Below are positions 22,602 through 36,841 of a stretch of DNA of 64,000 nucleotides, piece after piece. The translations under genes were made by a program, and so were the position numbers. The DNA comes from Petrolisthes cinctipes (Eukaryota > Arthropoda > Malacostraca > Decapoda > Porcellanidae), in the NCBI GenBank assembly GCA_033782935.1, contig JAWQEG010000261.1:248001-312000 (forward strand). The letters are read 5' to 3'. The notes beneath the pieces were generated by a model. That model saw nothing but the letters and a program-made list of their open reading frames with translations, was not told the origin of the DNA and did not search any database. Within the stretch, counting starts at the first letter, position 1; every line of letters starts with the position of its first letter.

Positions 22602-23750
22602 TTAGGATCTGTGATTACCTGGGGAGCACCTTGCTTTCCTTATAAACACTGCCGCCATGCTGCAGTGGGAGTGAGGGTAAGGTAGTAGATGTATGAGGCA
22701 TGCGGGACAGGTCCATGCATTTGTGTAGTGTTTTCTGGAGGCAAGTGACGTACATGTGAAGTGGGTCCAGTTTTTGCAAGTTTCATTGAAGTGAACCCTT
22801 TGTCTGTTTACTAGATGTGATGGGTTTCGAGCATGTCTGACATGTGTATTTGTAAGTGGGTCGTGGATGGATTTCGATGTCTCCGGTAAAAAGCCGAGAA
22901 ATGACAGCCGGAGAATATTTCTCGGTGGTGAAAAAATGTGTAGCCGAGTTATGAGGGGGTTGGTAATTACCCGGGTGACCGAAGCCATTCCCAGGGACTC
23001 TCGCCCCCTTGGTGGGGGAGGGGGGATATTGTAACTATTTGTCCCCCATAGCTTCTTTCCTTTCTAGCCCTGGGTGGTGGTCCCACGACATAGACGCCAC
23101 CAACATCCAGATACAGGTGCATCTGGATTTTAGTCGCCGCCACTTCAGGATTAGGAGGATCTGTTTTGAGACGTATTTTGGAGAGATTCAGTTTCCCTCC
23201 AATTTCGTCACTAGTGTCTTCCCATGTATTGTTGAAAATATTCTTAAGGGGATCGTATTGTTTGATTCCTCCAAGTTATGCCATGAACCAGATCCTATTA
23301 GTGACATTGAGGTTGTTTCCTGCCATAGTATGGTGGAATCTGTTTCGTTCCTATTCGACCAGGCTGTCCCTCGGACCCACATAATGGTAATTTTCTTAAC
23401 GGCAATCGGATGTTGAAAGGGATTCTCTGCCGTTTGTTTATTCAGGAAGATTACTGAATCCTCCAAAGCTATCCCAGGATACAAATTTCCTTAATTATAA
23501 TGGAGGACCAGTTTTGTGACATTGGCAAAAGGATTTAGTAGCCTTCCAAAAAAATGACGTGTGTTTTCCCTGAAATAATACAATATAACCAGCATCCCCA
23601 TCCCCACACTTGTCTGTCCAGGTGCTGTATTAATGTTTCCTGCTATAATTTGGAAGACAGCTCTGATTCCTTTTATAGGGGCAGTACAGTGTTGATGAAT
23701 TAGGAGCAACTGAATACTCCAAAGTATTAAAAGCAACAGGATAATCATTA
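22602..23750 (-). pseudogene. Non-LTR retrotransposon relic: gag-like region, 2A-like motif and zinc finger
   Basis: On the minus strand a broken reading frame from about 23750 to 23010 (MWVRGTAWSNRNETD, NPEVAATKIQMHLYL) looks like the ORF1 region of an I-type element. It is followed near 22875-22900 by SRLFTGDIEIHPRPTY, a degenerate version of the D-I-E-x-N-P-G-P 2A-like peptide. Cysteine pairs follow at once (CQTC, then CKNWTHFTC, WTCPAC), with the spacing of the PHD-like finger that precedes the endonuclease in some non-LTR elements. Frameshifts occur near 23190 and 22800. No endonuclease follows; instead the sequence meets the 5' end of the next element. The identification rests on motif order only. 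Confidence 0.5.
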
Positions 23751-25678
23751 ATTTTGTTCACGTGGTTCTGTTTCCTGGCATACTTTTTTTTTTACTTAAA
23801 AATTGACCAACACTGTACTTCCCCTTAATGCATAATGTCCCTCTTCCTAACTTGTGTCTGGCTCGTCGGCCCACCACTTTAATATTATTTAGCGTTTCCC
23901 ATTTGTATTCAGTTGAATATTATTAACAGGAATGCAGGATGTAAGTTTAATTGTATCAAACTTTTTAATTATTTAAATTAGTTTTAATGAGGAGTTTGTA
24001 AAGATCCAAGTAAGGACCCAAATCATATAATAGAGTTAAATGGAAGGGGCTTATATTTGTGATGTTAACACTGTGAATATATATATATACTATAATTAAC
24101 ACTTGAATCATTAGCTAATATTGTTTACAGCCTCCACCTCAAAGACAGTGTACACTAAAATGTTTGCTTGGTTGGTACCGTACAAACACTTCCATCCAGA
24201 ACAGTGAGGGTGGTTACACATGTTACACATGATGGTTTATTCAAAATGCCAAGAGCCCTATACAGTAATTCCTAAGCAATTAAAAACGGGTGATAATCAG
24301 AGGGGTTCACAGCTCACGGGCAGACGAGATGATTCTGTGCTGAGTACAGTGACCTCCCCAGTTGGAAGTGTGTGTGGGTGTACTATCAAACACAAAACTC
24401 GTGTTGTGAAAATATATGGTAGAGGCTAACCATACTGGGCACGAACGTTACTATGGTGGGATATGCATTATGTTTCACAAATTATATTAAATAATTGGAC
24501 AAGACAGCCACACGAATTTTGTCTTAGATAGTTCACACGATATAAAAAGTATCGATCAGGTGCATGGAGTCTGTAAGTGATGGACACAGGTCATGATGGC
24601 CTGGGAATAGACAAGGTAATTGTCGGTATCCATCGTGTGAGGTGTCACAATGTTTCAAAAGTGAGTTGCACATAAAAAAAAAACAGTTGAACATTGCATT
24701 ATTTATTGTGTCTTCTACAGCTGTGTGGATGGTGCCAAAGTCGTTGGAGAGCAGTGATGATTACTATCGGCAGCCGTAATCCTTCTACTCCTCCTGGTCG
24801 CTGGCCATGAAGCTTGAAGAGCAGTCAGTCTCCTGGATGGGCATGAGGAAAGTAGAACATCATTAGTTTGTGGGGGGAAATAGAATCAAGGATAGTGAAG
24901 CTAAGAAAAGAGTTGTTTGTAGAAATACAATAAGAAAGAATAATATATTTAACAGACTTTTCAAAACAATGATAACTTTTCATGAAAATAATTTAGTCAG
25001 GTACTGGTAATATGAAATATTTTCATGTGTTTTGTGGCCATTGGCAGTATGTTGGAGTGGGAGTGTTGGTTGTCCCCTCGTTCAAGTATTGGCAGGCCTC
25101 GATTGTCATGTTGGCTTGGGTAAGTATAATATTGTTTATAAATATTATAAAGTTAGTGTTCTTATGATATGATACAGGAAATAGAAATTGGAAGAATTCA
25201 ATGATAATGCAAGAGGTTAATAGTTAAACATAAATAAACAGGAAGAATAATTAATATGGGTAAAAGATGTTGAATCATAGTCAACTGCTTAACAAAAATA
25301 ATAAATAATAAAAGAAAGTAGTTTAATTAAATGTAATGAAGCTATCTTGAGAGCAAGTTGAAATTTTTAATAAAAAAAAATATGGAGCGTAATAAGTGAG
25401 AGGAAAGCGATAATAATGAAAACTATAGTGGAGGGTATTATAAAGATGTATATATTGCTGATGGTCGCATACTAATGATGATGTTTGTAATTGCAGGTGG
25501 TGAACAAAGTGGTCTGATGCGCCAGTACACACTCCCAGTCTTATTGGATTGGGTGGTGCAGCATTATGCGGACACGTGTACTGGCGCGGGGCTCCACTCT
25601 CCTGAAGACCGTACCATGCCCCTATACACACACAGCCAACCAGTAGTGGGGGTTGTGAGCCTTTCAGTGTGCAGGCTA
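23751..25678. other. No gene seen
   Basis: AT-rich DNA with a short (TA)n at 24078-24088. Open frames of 60-70 codons show no recognisable domain. Confidence 0.5.
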
Positions 25679-26002
25679 CACTCGTAATACGTAATTTCTG
25701 ACCAGAGACGAACGGTAGGCACCACACACACACACATACCCTGCATTCGAACTCAGCCTCTATAGGTGTACTGGGTGGGGACATGAGCAATACCAGGCGA
25801 TTCGAAGCTTTCTGCTCCTCACACTCTGGTCAGAAATTATGTATGACGAGTGTATGTGTATAAATGTGTGTGGTGCCGTCTTTGGGTGGAAGTGACCCCC
25901 TTCCCCCTTGGTGCTGGGGACCAAGGGGGAAAGTATTACACTCTGCAGTTACCTGAAGGAATCCCGTTGGGCCCCCCTTATATAAGGGGGGCCCGGGGGA
26001 TT
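25679..26002. repeat. Cluster of inverted repeats and hairpins
   Basis: There are three nested or adjacent structures. TGGTCAGAAATTA.GTAT.ACGAGT occurs inverted at 25679-25703 and 25829-25853. TTCCCCCTTGGT / ACCAAGGGGGAA forms a perfect 12-bp stem at 25902-25932. AAGGAATCCCGTTGGGCC faces its near-perfect complement across a TTATATAA centre (25956-26004). (CA)n and (TG)n runs are also arranged inverted (25719-25736, 25866-25880). A foldback element or SINE-related unit is likely. Its outer limits are not clear. Confidence 0.6.
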
Positions 26003-26082
26003 CCTGAGGGGACTTGCATGAGTGATCTCCAATCTTGTATTGAAGTAGCATATCGTTACTTTGATGTGCCCGAATACGAATT

Positions 26083-26138
<56 letters not shown>
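26083..26138. repeat. Poly(T) tract of about 54 bases
   Basis: An uninterrupted T run on the plus strand. Read on the minus strand it is a poly(A) placed just upstream of the hairpin cluster, so it is not in the right place to be the 3' tail of that cluster in minus orientation. It may belong to a retroposon whose body lies above 26139. Confidence 0.9.
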
Positions 26139-26141
<3 letters not shown>

Positions 26142-26675
26142 AATATTTTCAGCGGCATCAGCCTGTTCGGGTTCCGGAGAGTCTTCGAAGTATGAAATAA
26201 AAGGAATAGAATGTATTAATGTATCGCAGCAGAACATAAGTAGTTTGTTTTCCATCCTGGTATATAAAAGACAGAACAATTGAATGATATACTATACAAA
26301 ATTGACGATAGGAGTCATAGAAATGTTGGTGCTCCATAGGTGTGTCTATGGAATGGGCTGAGGTAGGTCTAAAGATGTGAAAACGCGGGCAGAGAGAGAG
26401 ATACATAGAAATAGATTATAAAGATTTCCACACCATGTCTGAGAAGTACACGAACCTGTGAGTATGAAGATATTTGTGGGAGGGGTGGGGGAAAAAGTGA
26501 ACCTGCAACGTTAGCATGGGGATGTCAGAAGCAAGGATGAGAAAGAGGGTCAATGGCAAAAAAGGCTATTTTTATGCTTGAGAAAATTATTTAGGCAAGT
26601 TAGCATTGGAATGTGAAGTGTAATAATAAGGTTCAATACGGGAAATGAGATTGACTGAGGACAGGAATTGTCTAT
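26139..26675. other. No gene seen
   Basis: Mixed AT-rich DNA without a supported feature. Confidence 0.5.
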
Positions 26676-26890
26676 TGTGTTGACCACACTGGTCCTACAC
26701 CATGTCAAGTAAGTAAGGAAACATTCTACCAGCCACAGTATACTGTGTTGACCACACTGGTCCTACACCATGTCAAGTAAGTAAGGCAACATTCTACCAG
26801 CCACAGTATACTGTGTTGACGACACTGGTCCTACACCACCATGTCAACTAAGTAAGGCAACACTCTACCAGCCACAGTATACTGTGTCCA
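26676..26890. repeat. 68-bp tandem repeat, three copies plus a fragment
   Basis: Units start at 26676, 26744 and 26812 (TGTGTTGACCACACTGGTCC...CAGCCACAGTATAC). A partial fourth starts at 26883. Copies 1 and 2 differ at very few sites; copy 3 has a 3-bp insertion (CACCATG). The array is young. Confidence 0.92.
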
Positions 26891-27695
26891 CCATATTGTT
26901 GTAGGCAATGTCACATCATTACCATTTCAGTGGTGATCCACTTCATTCAGATTCATTCAATGGTAATGGAAAAGAAGTCAAATTGGCAGTGCAATTACTG
27001 AATAGCAAAAATAGGTGTAGGTATGGCTGGAAATTCCCTTTACAGGTGGCTAATAATTAATATATATTCATATTACTTGAGTAATATAAACGAGGTATGA
27101 TGTGTGTGCATCTATACAACCAAAGTACATGTAAGTATTCAACTTCAATCGACTCTTAATAACAACTTCAGTAAAATCAAAGTATGGGTTCTTTTTTATA
27201 TATATACACGAGGCCTTCATCTCCACACTGGAGTAACCCTTTGCTAGGGAAATGTTACAGAGGAATGTTCCCAGTGACAAGTATATTGTACCGCCCCAGA
27301 TGGTAATGTATTATGCTGTGGCCATATGATGTGTAAAGGATGGGTGGGTGTGTAGTCTATATATTTTTGTTAGTACTGTATATGGCTAGTGGGAATATGA
27401 TCCCCCTCTACCTACACAGATCCAAGCCTTCTGAGGCAGGAAGGTGGATGCTGTTCTCAGCCAGATGAATTCTATAACCGTGAAATGGTCAAGAAGTGTG
27501 GCCGGCACGCGCTTGACTTTAGCTGAGTTGTGTGGGTGCGGGCATATGGCCAAGTTATCTGCCAACTGCAACAACGTGGTGAAGTGTTTTTATTTTAGCC
27601 AAAGAAACCAAAATGGATTCACACAATATCACGGCCTTTAGTTAGGCAAGGGGTGCTAAGAATCTCCCGGTCGTCAAATTATTATTGTGTTTGTG
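26891..27695. other. No gene seen
   Basis: AT-rich DNA; no supported feature. Confidence 0.5.
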
Positions 27696-27810
27696 TGGAA
27701 AGAGATTAAAATTGGTAAGTGGAATGCGAGGACATTAAAATCGAAGAACTTGTTGCTGGGTTTCAAAAATACGGCCTGAATGTTTGTGCGTTGACGGAGA
27801 CAAGTTTAAC
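27696..27810 (+). pseudogene. Relic of an endonuclease N-terminus (RTE-like)
   Basis: The plus strand reads IKIGKWNARTL and, after a one-base shift, KIEELVAGFQKYGLNVCALTE. This matches the opening of RTE-type endonucleases (xxGTWNVRTL...LxxELxxxFxxYxxDVxxLTET). The similarity stops within about 40 codons. It is short, so moderate confidence only. Confidence 0.4.
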
Positions 27811-27949
27811 CTAAACTGGAATAGATAAAATGTTTTAAGTTGGATAGTGGGTCGAGATTGTTGGTTTCTGGTAGGTAAGATAATTTGTATAATGGAAAAT
27901 AAATACTTAATAAAGTTTATTAAAATAGTTTTATTTTCCCACCAGGTGA

Positions 27950-28185
27950 ATATGTTGATATTTTCATACCTGTAAGAGTGACTGGTTCAAATAACAATTG
28001 TTTATTATAATACTGTGCTTGTGTGAGAGAAATCACTCTGACAGGTAATTTAATAACATCCATTGTTATACAGTATTCCAATACTTTGTAATACATGTAA
28101 GGGTGTACACTTCAAATAAAAGCTGTTGATATTATAACAGTACTGTGTGTGTCAGAGAAATCACACACACAGGTAATAACAACAA
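27950..28185. repeat. Diverged tandem duplication of about 120 bp
   Basis: Two units share TTCAAATAA.A..TGTT.AT.ATAATA, then TACTGTG.TTGTG and AGAGAAATCAC.C...ACAGGTAAT. The second unit starts near 28106. Divergence is substantial. Confidence 0.6.
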
Positions 28186-29148
28186 CAGTTTTATTTCTAT
28201 TAACCGTATACCCTTTGCCTAAGGTTATAACATTGGTGAAATGAGGACATCAAACCTATTCCTTCAATGCCTTCAAAATATCAACATTGTATGACAAAGT
28301 ATACTATGTGAAGCAGTTTTACAATATACTGAATACGCACACCAGGGTGTTATTAAACTACTTTCTCGAGTAAAAGCTTCTTCGTCTCTCAATTGCTAAT
28401 ACAAATTGAGTCACTAAGAGGCTTTTCCTCAAATTATAAGTTAAATACCACCCACAGTTTCAATGATTTAATTAAAATTTTTGCTGGTCAATTACAAAAC
28501 TATTGAACCCAAACAATACTTTGAAGATTATATCAAATTAATTAATCCATCTTCAATGACAATACCATTATGAAATAATCCAATATTGATATTGTTACTT
28601 AAGGAGGTAATATACTTTTGGTACACCTACAAATATCCACCGACACTTTCCTTCCATCCAAGTAAATATTTTGGTAATAAAGACCAACACATGTATGATA
28701 TTGCACCTCATAAAAATAATTGAGGTGGTTGAGCTGACGTAACGTCTTGTATGATTATATTATACTAATTTATTTGCACGATGGAACGAGGTGTTGGTGG
28801 TTATTTGTGGCTGTACATTGGAACTTCTTGATTTATCCAAAGTATGCCAGGAAACAAACAAGACGAGATGAACAAATATAATGTTGGCCTGTTGCTTGTA
28901 ATAGTTTGCAGAAATCACATACTTCACATTTACCAACACTGTACTACTACCCTCTTTGGTTCCAACTGAGAAATTATTTATAACTTAAATCACAAGGCAG
29001 AAAACACAAAGGTTGATACACAACAGTGTCTCTATATGGGCTGCTACTGTACAATTTGCTGAACATTTTAATTGTTTATTGCCTTCTCATTCCATCTTTG
29101 CTCTGGTGATGTGTTTGATCAATATGACATTATAAGGAATACTTTACT
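28186..29148. other. No gene seen
   Basis: AT-rich DNA; no supported feature. Confidence 0.5.
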
Positions 29149-30862
<1,714 letters not shown>

Positions 30863-30906
30863 GAAGTAATGAAGACACTTGTGCCATAACTACACTAATG
30901 GGTGAA

Positions 30907-31132
30907 CCAGCCACGTGTTATACATACCAGACAATAACTCCACAATATACAATAACAACTCCACAATACATAATAACCAGCCACGTGTTATACATACCAG
31001 ACAATAACAACTCCACAATACATAATAACCAGCCACGTGTTATACATACCAGACAATAACAACTCCACAATACATAATAACCAGCCACGTGTTATACATA
31101 CCAGACAATAACAACTCCACAATACATAATAA
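30907..31132. repeat. 52-bp tandem repeat
   Basis: CCAGCCACGTGTTATACATA recurs at 30908, 30977, 31029 and 31081. The last three units are essentially identical at 52-bp spacing. The first is longer because a CAATAACTCCACAATATA segment is duplicated. It begins about 45 bp outside the long-TIR element. Confidence 0.92.
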
Positions 31133-31189
31133 CAACACTTACTTAATTAACCAGTGGACTAAATTAAACCAAATATAAGTCAAGTACTG

Positions 31190-31348
31190 TTAAGGAATGA
31201 ATGGGCCATATTCAAGAACATCCGTGGTGCATACGACGGTTGCTACAATGACTCCATAGACAAACAACAGAGCCATCGTACCGGTACCACACCATCGTCA
31301 ACACCACGGATGATGTTCTTGCATACCACCCAATTAAGGAATGAATGG
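31190..31348. repeat. Short foldback flanked by a 15-bp direct repeat
   Basis: TTAAGGAATGAATGG occurs at 31190-31204 and 31334-31348. Between them AAGAACATCCGTGGTG (31215-31230) pairs with CACCACGGATGATGTTCTT (31302-31320), leaving one 3-base bulge. This looks like a small inserted foldback, or a local duplication with inversion. Confidence 0.55.
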
Positions 31349-31384
31349 TGAGGTATGAGTGTTGTTGTTGTTATGTGTGATGTC

Positions 31385-31411
31385 CTCATAATAATAATAA
31401 TAATAATAATC
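31385..31411. repeat. (ATA)n microsatellite
   Basis: Eight to nine trinucleotide units. Confidence 0.9.
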
Positions 31412-32430
31412 TCACCATTTACTGTAGTGATGTCAGTCAGTGATGAGGTGCCAATGTGATGCATTTTGGGTGTGTCTTCATAACCACTTACTTCACTACA
31501 CCACCTGCAATACAACCAAAGTAAACATCTATCTATCTATTGCCAGACGCCTTAATCCCCGAAGGGCTGGCCACAAATGAATCGCCTCCATGAACCTCTG
31601 TTCCCCGTTAACTGGCGTCCCTCCTCCCACCCTCACATACCTCTCAAGTCCACCCCACTCTCGGCAGACCGAAAGTAAACATAAGGATCATATAATTATT
31701 CAATCAACTAGTTCTTTGGTCAATAAATTCCCAACACTCATTTACCTACACTCTGAAAACTTATGCACACACAAATGACATTCATTCTCTTCATTACTTT
31801 TGGCTCGTGAAAATAAAAACTATAGACCCTTGATAGACAATGAATAAATACTGTATTTATATTTTTTATTTATACCTTATTCTGGTCTTTATTTGCATTA
31901 TATTTTCTGTATTTTCATCATGGTTTTCAAATCAAAGTAGGTCCTCAATTTAAGATGAATGAATTTTGCATAGGACCTTTTCCTTTTAACAGAGGCCCAG
32001 CAGACCACTTAGTATGTATATGGTAATGATTAATAATAGCCTGAGAAAACATTTGGTGGTCTTCAATGAGTGACTGAGTGGATACAAGTAGTTATTCATT
32101 GTATCTCCAGGGTCCACAGTATTAATATAAAGGTATTATGGTACAATTTATAATAAATACTTTGTTATAGAGGTATGTTTATACAATGAACAACTGTGAT
32201 TCTCACTGTGGCCATGGACAGACTAAGTGTCCGAGTTGGTGAATACGCCGGATCAAGTCAAAATCCACCTTCATAATGAGTAGGCTACCATGTTTGATAA
32301 TTATAACTAGTTGAAGTCCACCTTTTCTTTTTAACTCAACAATACAGTGTTTATAATACACTAAACTATCAACAGAAAGTAAACCAACATTCAAACTACC
32401 TTCTCACACCAATTTTCCGCTGTTTGGTAG
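31412..32430. other. No gene seen
   Basis: AT-rich DNA. CATCTATCTATCTATTG at 31527-31542 is a short GATA-type microsatellite. No supported gene. Confidence 0.5.
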
Positions 32431-33935
32431 ATTATTATTATTATTATTATTAAAATAGACCAGAGACACAAAACTGGGAGAGAATGCAAGCATTCTATCA
32501 ATCCGAGGACCCCAGCCCCATGAATCCAACCTGAAGAAAAGAAGACAGCTTAGAGAAGAAAAGATGAGCAGTTAGCTTAATAAAAACATATTAGCCCTAT
32601 TCTTGAAGCCAGCCAGTCCTACACCATCAAAGACAGATTCACCAAGGCAATTCCACAGAGACACCGACCTAGGGACAAACGATCGACTGTATTGGCAGGT
32701 TCTACAGCGCGGCAATACGTAAGCATACATATGGGAGTCCAATGCACAACGAGTAACATGAGCAGGAACCTACAGAGGTGGCAGAGACAAGTTAAGAGGA
32801 TGCAGTACATTACTTCTGATCTTGAACAGCATGCACAATGATGCAAAAGAACGACGGTGACTCAGATTACAATCAAGTAAACCGCCGGTAAGAAAATTAG
32901 CATTGGAAACAATCCTATCCAGCAACTTGAGATGGCAATCAGCTGCTGAACACCACACTGGAGAACAGTATTCCAACAGAGGCAACACAAAGGAGTTGTA
33001 ACACCGCAGTAACAATGAGTGATCTCCGAACACACGCCAAGCTCTACGTATTATACCCAACTTCTGGGAGACAGACCTTAAAATTGACCGAACATGCCTC
33101 TCAAAAGTCAGCTTGGCATCAAATGTAACTCCCAGAATAACCAAATTCTCAGACCCCTCCAATACAATCCCATCAAGGGTGGCGATAAAGGATACACAGT
33201 GTAAGACCTAGAGACGACCATTGTCCTAGTCTTTCCAGCATTCAACCTCATACCCCACAACCTGTACCAATCACTAATCCTATCCAGGTCACGATCCAAT
33301 GACTGAGTAACAGAAATCCTGGCACCAGGGGTCGGCACAACAGCAATGAGAGTGGAGTCATCTGCATAACCATACAGGTCATTCTCCAAGATGTTAAAGA
33401 GTTCAGAGGTATACAGTAGGAACAACAACGGCTCTAAGACACTACCTTGGGGCACCCCAGACACTAATTCCACTCTTTCACTCCGCACACCATCCACAAC
33501 ATCATACTGGGATCGAGCAGTAAAGAATTGCAACAAGACAGACAGGACTGAACCGCTAACACCAACAGAGCAAAGTCTGTAGAGGATACCCAGATGGTTT
33601 ACCCTATCAAACGCGGCAGAAAAGTCAAGTTGCACCAGTCTAGCCTCACGACCCAACTCCAAAGCATTCTGCAGTACATGAGAGACACACAGAAGTGCAT
33701 CACACGTGCCAAGGCCCCTTTGATATGCAAACTGTGTGGGTGGGAATACACCATTACGTTCCATGAAGTTACTTAAATGCACAGCCACCAGCCTCTCAAA
33801 CACCTTAGACAACACAGGAGTGATGGAAATCGGCCTGTAATCGCCAACTGAAGATGAAGGAGGGCCCTTGGGAATTGGGGTAACATTAGCAGACCTCCAA
33901 CATTCAGGAAAACTATTGGTTTGAATTGAAAAGAT
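32431..33935 (-). mobile_element. Non-LTR retrotransposon, 5'-truncated, with (TAA)n-type tail
   Basis: The minus strand begins in the RT near FPECWRSANVTPIPK (about 33900) and ends, after a short 3' untranslated region, at a (TAA)n tail (32431-32453 on the plus strand). A trinucleotide TAA tail is typical of the I group. The sequence upstream of 33935 is unrelated, so the copy is truncated at its 5' end. Confidence 0.82.
32590..33935 (-). pseudogene. Reverse transcriptase of the truncated (TAA)n-tailed element
   Basis: The first frame (34034-33108; about 33 N-terminal codons are flank) holds YRPISITPVLSKVFERL, QLDFSAAFDRVNH, SGVPQGSVLEPLLFLLY and the active site YADD (about 33365). It also has the GMRLNAGKTRTMVVSRS segment. 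A frameshift near 33150 moves to a second frame (33162-32770) with ILGVTFDAKLTFERHVRSI, LEYCSPVWCSAADCHLKLL and a basic end. Another shift near 32780 gives the C-terminal FVPRSVSLWNCL-type segment up to about 32590. SVLEP replaces the usual SVLGP. No RNase H is seen before the tail. The family resembles the jockey/I-like pol genes common in crustaceans. Confidence 0.82.
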
Positions 33936-34819
33936 TGGTTTGAATGTGTGACAGGTTGATTGTGGTGGACAGTGGTTCTTGTGGCAGGTGTTTGGCTCCA
34001 CCATGACATCCCACTGTAGTGTTCTTCCAGCCAAAGTTACGAGACCAGTTTGTGGGTGCAGATTAAGTCTTCAATCAGCCAGTACAGTCTTTAAAAGGCT
34101 TGGCACTTGGTAGAATGTTTCCTTTCCCCAAAATGTATTCTCCTGCTGATGTAAAGGGGAGAATGATAGTAACACGTACTCTTTATCAGCTAAGTGAAAT
34201 ATATATGATAAGCATAAAGACTTCTTTGGTTAATAATCTAGCATGCAAACCACTCCCTCCATACAGTGTAACAATTCATGCAATGCGTTATGTGTGTGTG
34301 GTAGGTGTAATGTATATATAGTGTTTGCGTGCGCACACATATATATACAGTATATACACATACATAAATTCATACATATTTTTACAGACACACACACTCA
34401 CATTCTTACACACACACACACTCACTCTCGCTCTCACCCCTGATCCTGCACCTCATACGTTAGTAACACTCAACTAGTCAATGGGGCCTGGGTGTGAATT
34501 TCCCAAGGGGGGGGGGGGGGAGGCTGTACCCTATTTCTCTCCCCTTCCCTACTTTTCCATTTATCTCCCCTTTCCCTTTCTACCCTACCCTCCCCCTCCC
34601 CTCCATTTCCTTCCCCACCTTCCTCTACCCTCCCCTAAGTATATATGTATCTATATGTGTGTGTGATTGTGTGTGTATGTCGAATTAAGTTATTATTGGC
34701 CTGGACTGTAACACAACAACTCTTATCAATAAACTCTAATGTATTCTACTATATTCATCACATTCGTTTTTAATTTGGTAACTTCAAACTTTTCTATTTC
34801 TGTGATCTTCAAAATGTCT
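33936..34819. other. No gene seen; short CA/TG and C-rich tracts
   Basis: (CA)n-like runs lie at 34385-34435 and a G12 homopolymer at 34508-34519. CT-rich low complexity runs through 34540-34640. No gene is supported. Confidence 0.55.
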
Positions 34820-35321
<502 letters not shown>

Positions 35322-35419
35322 ACAAAGGACGTTCAAACAGCAACAGACCTACTGGTCCTTCCGAGGCTGTCTGAGTTTGCTATTCTATCTAACCTACAAG
35401 GGTAAGGAAAAGTATAGTA

Positions 35420-35785
35420 TAGAAGAAGGCTCCACCACTCCCTCCAGCTTAGACTGGCAGGAAAGGAAAAGATATCATGTAGTATGGAAAAACTATCATG
35501 GAATTTATATAGGACTGCAGGAAGGTTCGTATACTATGATAAAAAAAAAATTGCTATGGCGCCAGGGATTGTGGACACCAAAAACATGCAAGACTCGGGT
35601 TGGACAACAACTCCCCGCATCGTCCGAACAACACTAGTGCTTGTGGGCAGAGAAATGTTGAAAGCATTCCGATGAGCCTCCCTCGACATCGACCACAACC
35701 TATGGAAGTGGAATACTACGCCTTCTGTGGGTTAAGGGACACTCACATCTTGCACATCCAGTTACCCCCACCACTATCCTAATTC
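35420..35785 (+). pseudogene. Unidentified coding relic with a frameshift
   Basis: The frame at 35484-35675 reads YDKKKIAMAPGIVDTK, then WTTTPRIVRTTLVLVGREM. After a shift near 35672 another frame gives MEVEYYAFCGLRDTHIL. The two parts have normal protein composition and join sensibly, which suggests an old exon or transposon protein rather than chance. I do not recognise the family with certainty. A (GA)n tract lies directly upstream. Confidence 0.33.
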
Positions 35786-36841
35786 ATAACTGAATTTAAC
35801 CTAACTTAAGTACTCACTCATTTACGTCATACGCAGCCGCACGCCGAAACAAAAATTTTGATCGCATTAAAATATTCGCCAAAAAATAATAGTTTACCCT
35901 ACACCCAGCCACTTCTCAATGCTCTATAGCCTAGGGCATGCTGAGTAAAATGGAAGTATTACTAATTTAGAGCACCAACTAAAGAATTTCCAACTGATTT
36001 TTGTTTCAAAGTGATTTGTTTTCATTTTTTTTTTCACTATAATAGCTAACAACACGAAGGGCATTGACGTTATGTCAATTAATCATATTCACACGTGATG
36101 TACGTATATATGAGCACATTATGTACGAGGGATTTCGATCAAAAATGATTATTTTATTTTTGGTGAATTTTTTCCCAAAATATCAGGCGAAAATTTATTT
36201 CAACAATTTCAGGCGAGGAATTTTCCCATTTATAGCAGTGATAATGGACTTTTCGTTCTATAGCAGTGATAAGGGAGAAAGGCCTATGTCATTAAAACAT
36301 TTTAAGAACGAATGAGAAGGTTAAAAATATGAGAAAGAAAAGATAAACGGTAAGAAAGGAGGGAAGGGCAAGCGAGAGAGGGATTAAACAGTAGGGAGGA
36401 TGTGTAAGGTTGCCAGTTACTTGAGAGATACTGTAATATATATAGCCTATGCATAAAATTAGACCAAGTTTATTGAAAACGACATATAGCGGCGCCTATT
36501 TAAGTTTAACATCTATTATTTTTAAGGAAATGCATATTTAGAAGAAAAAAGCCTGGTAACTAGCTTAATGAATTTGTTGACAAATATGATTATTTAAAAA
36601 GTTAGAAAATTAAACCGTCTTCTGCCGAAAAAAAAAAACCAGCTGGGCTTGGGAGAAGGTGATCAATAGAAATAGGGTGGACTACAAGGACGAAGGATTT
36701 AATTGATTGTTTGATATAAGGTGGCGCAACAGCGAGGTCATATAGCACCAGGAAAAGATGATAGAGAGGTGTGACAGCAAGCAAGAAGGAAATAGGAAGA
36801 AAGGAGGGACAGTTGAACTGAAAGCTAGTGGCTGGGGCCGA
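35786..36841. other. No gene seen
   Basis: AT-rich DNA with an A-rich patch at 36631-36640. The 83-codon frame at 36064-36315 has no features. Confidence 0.5.

Noticed and set aside
23009..23416. 135-codon plus-strand frame
   Set aside because: The opposite strand carries the non-LTR ORF1-like, 2A-like and zinc-finger signals; this frame is its shadow.
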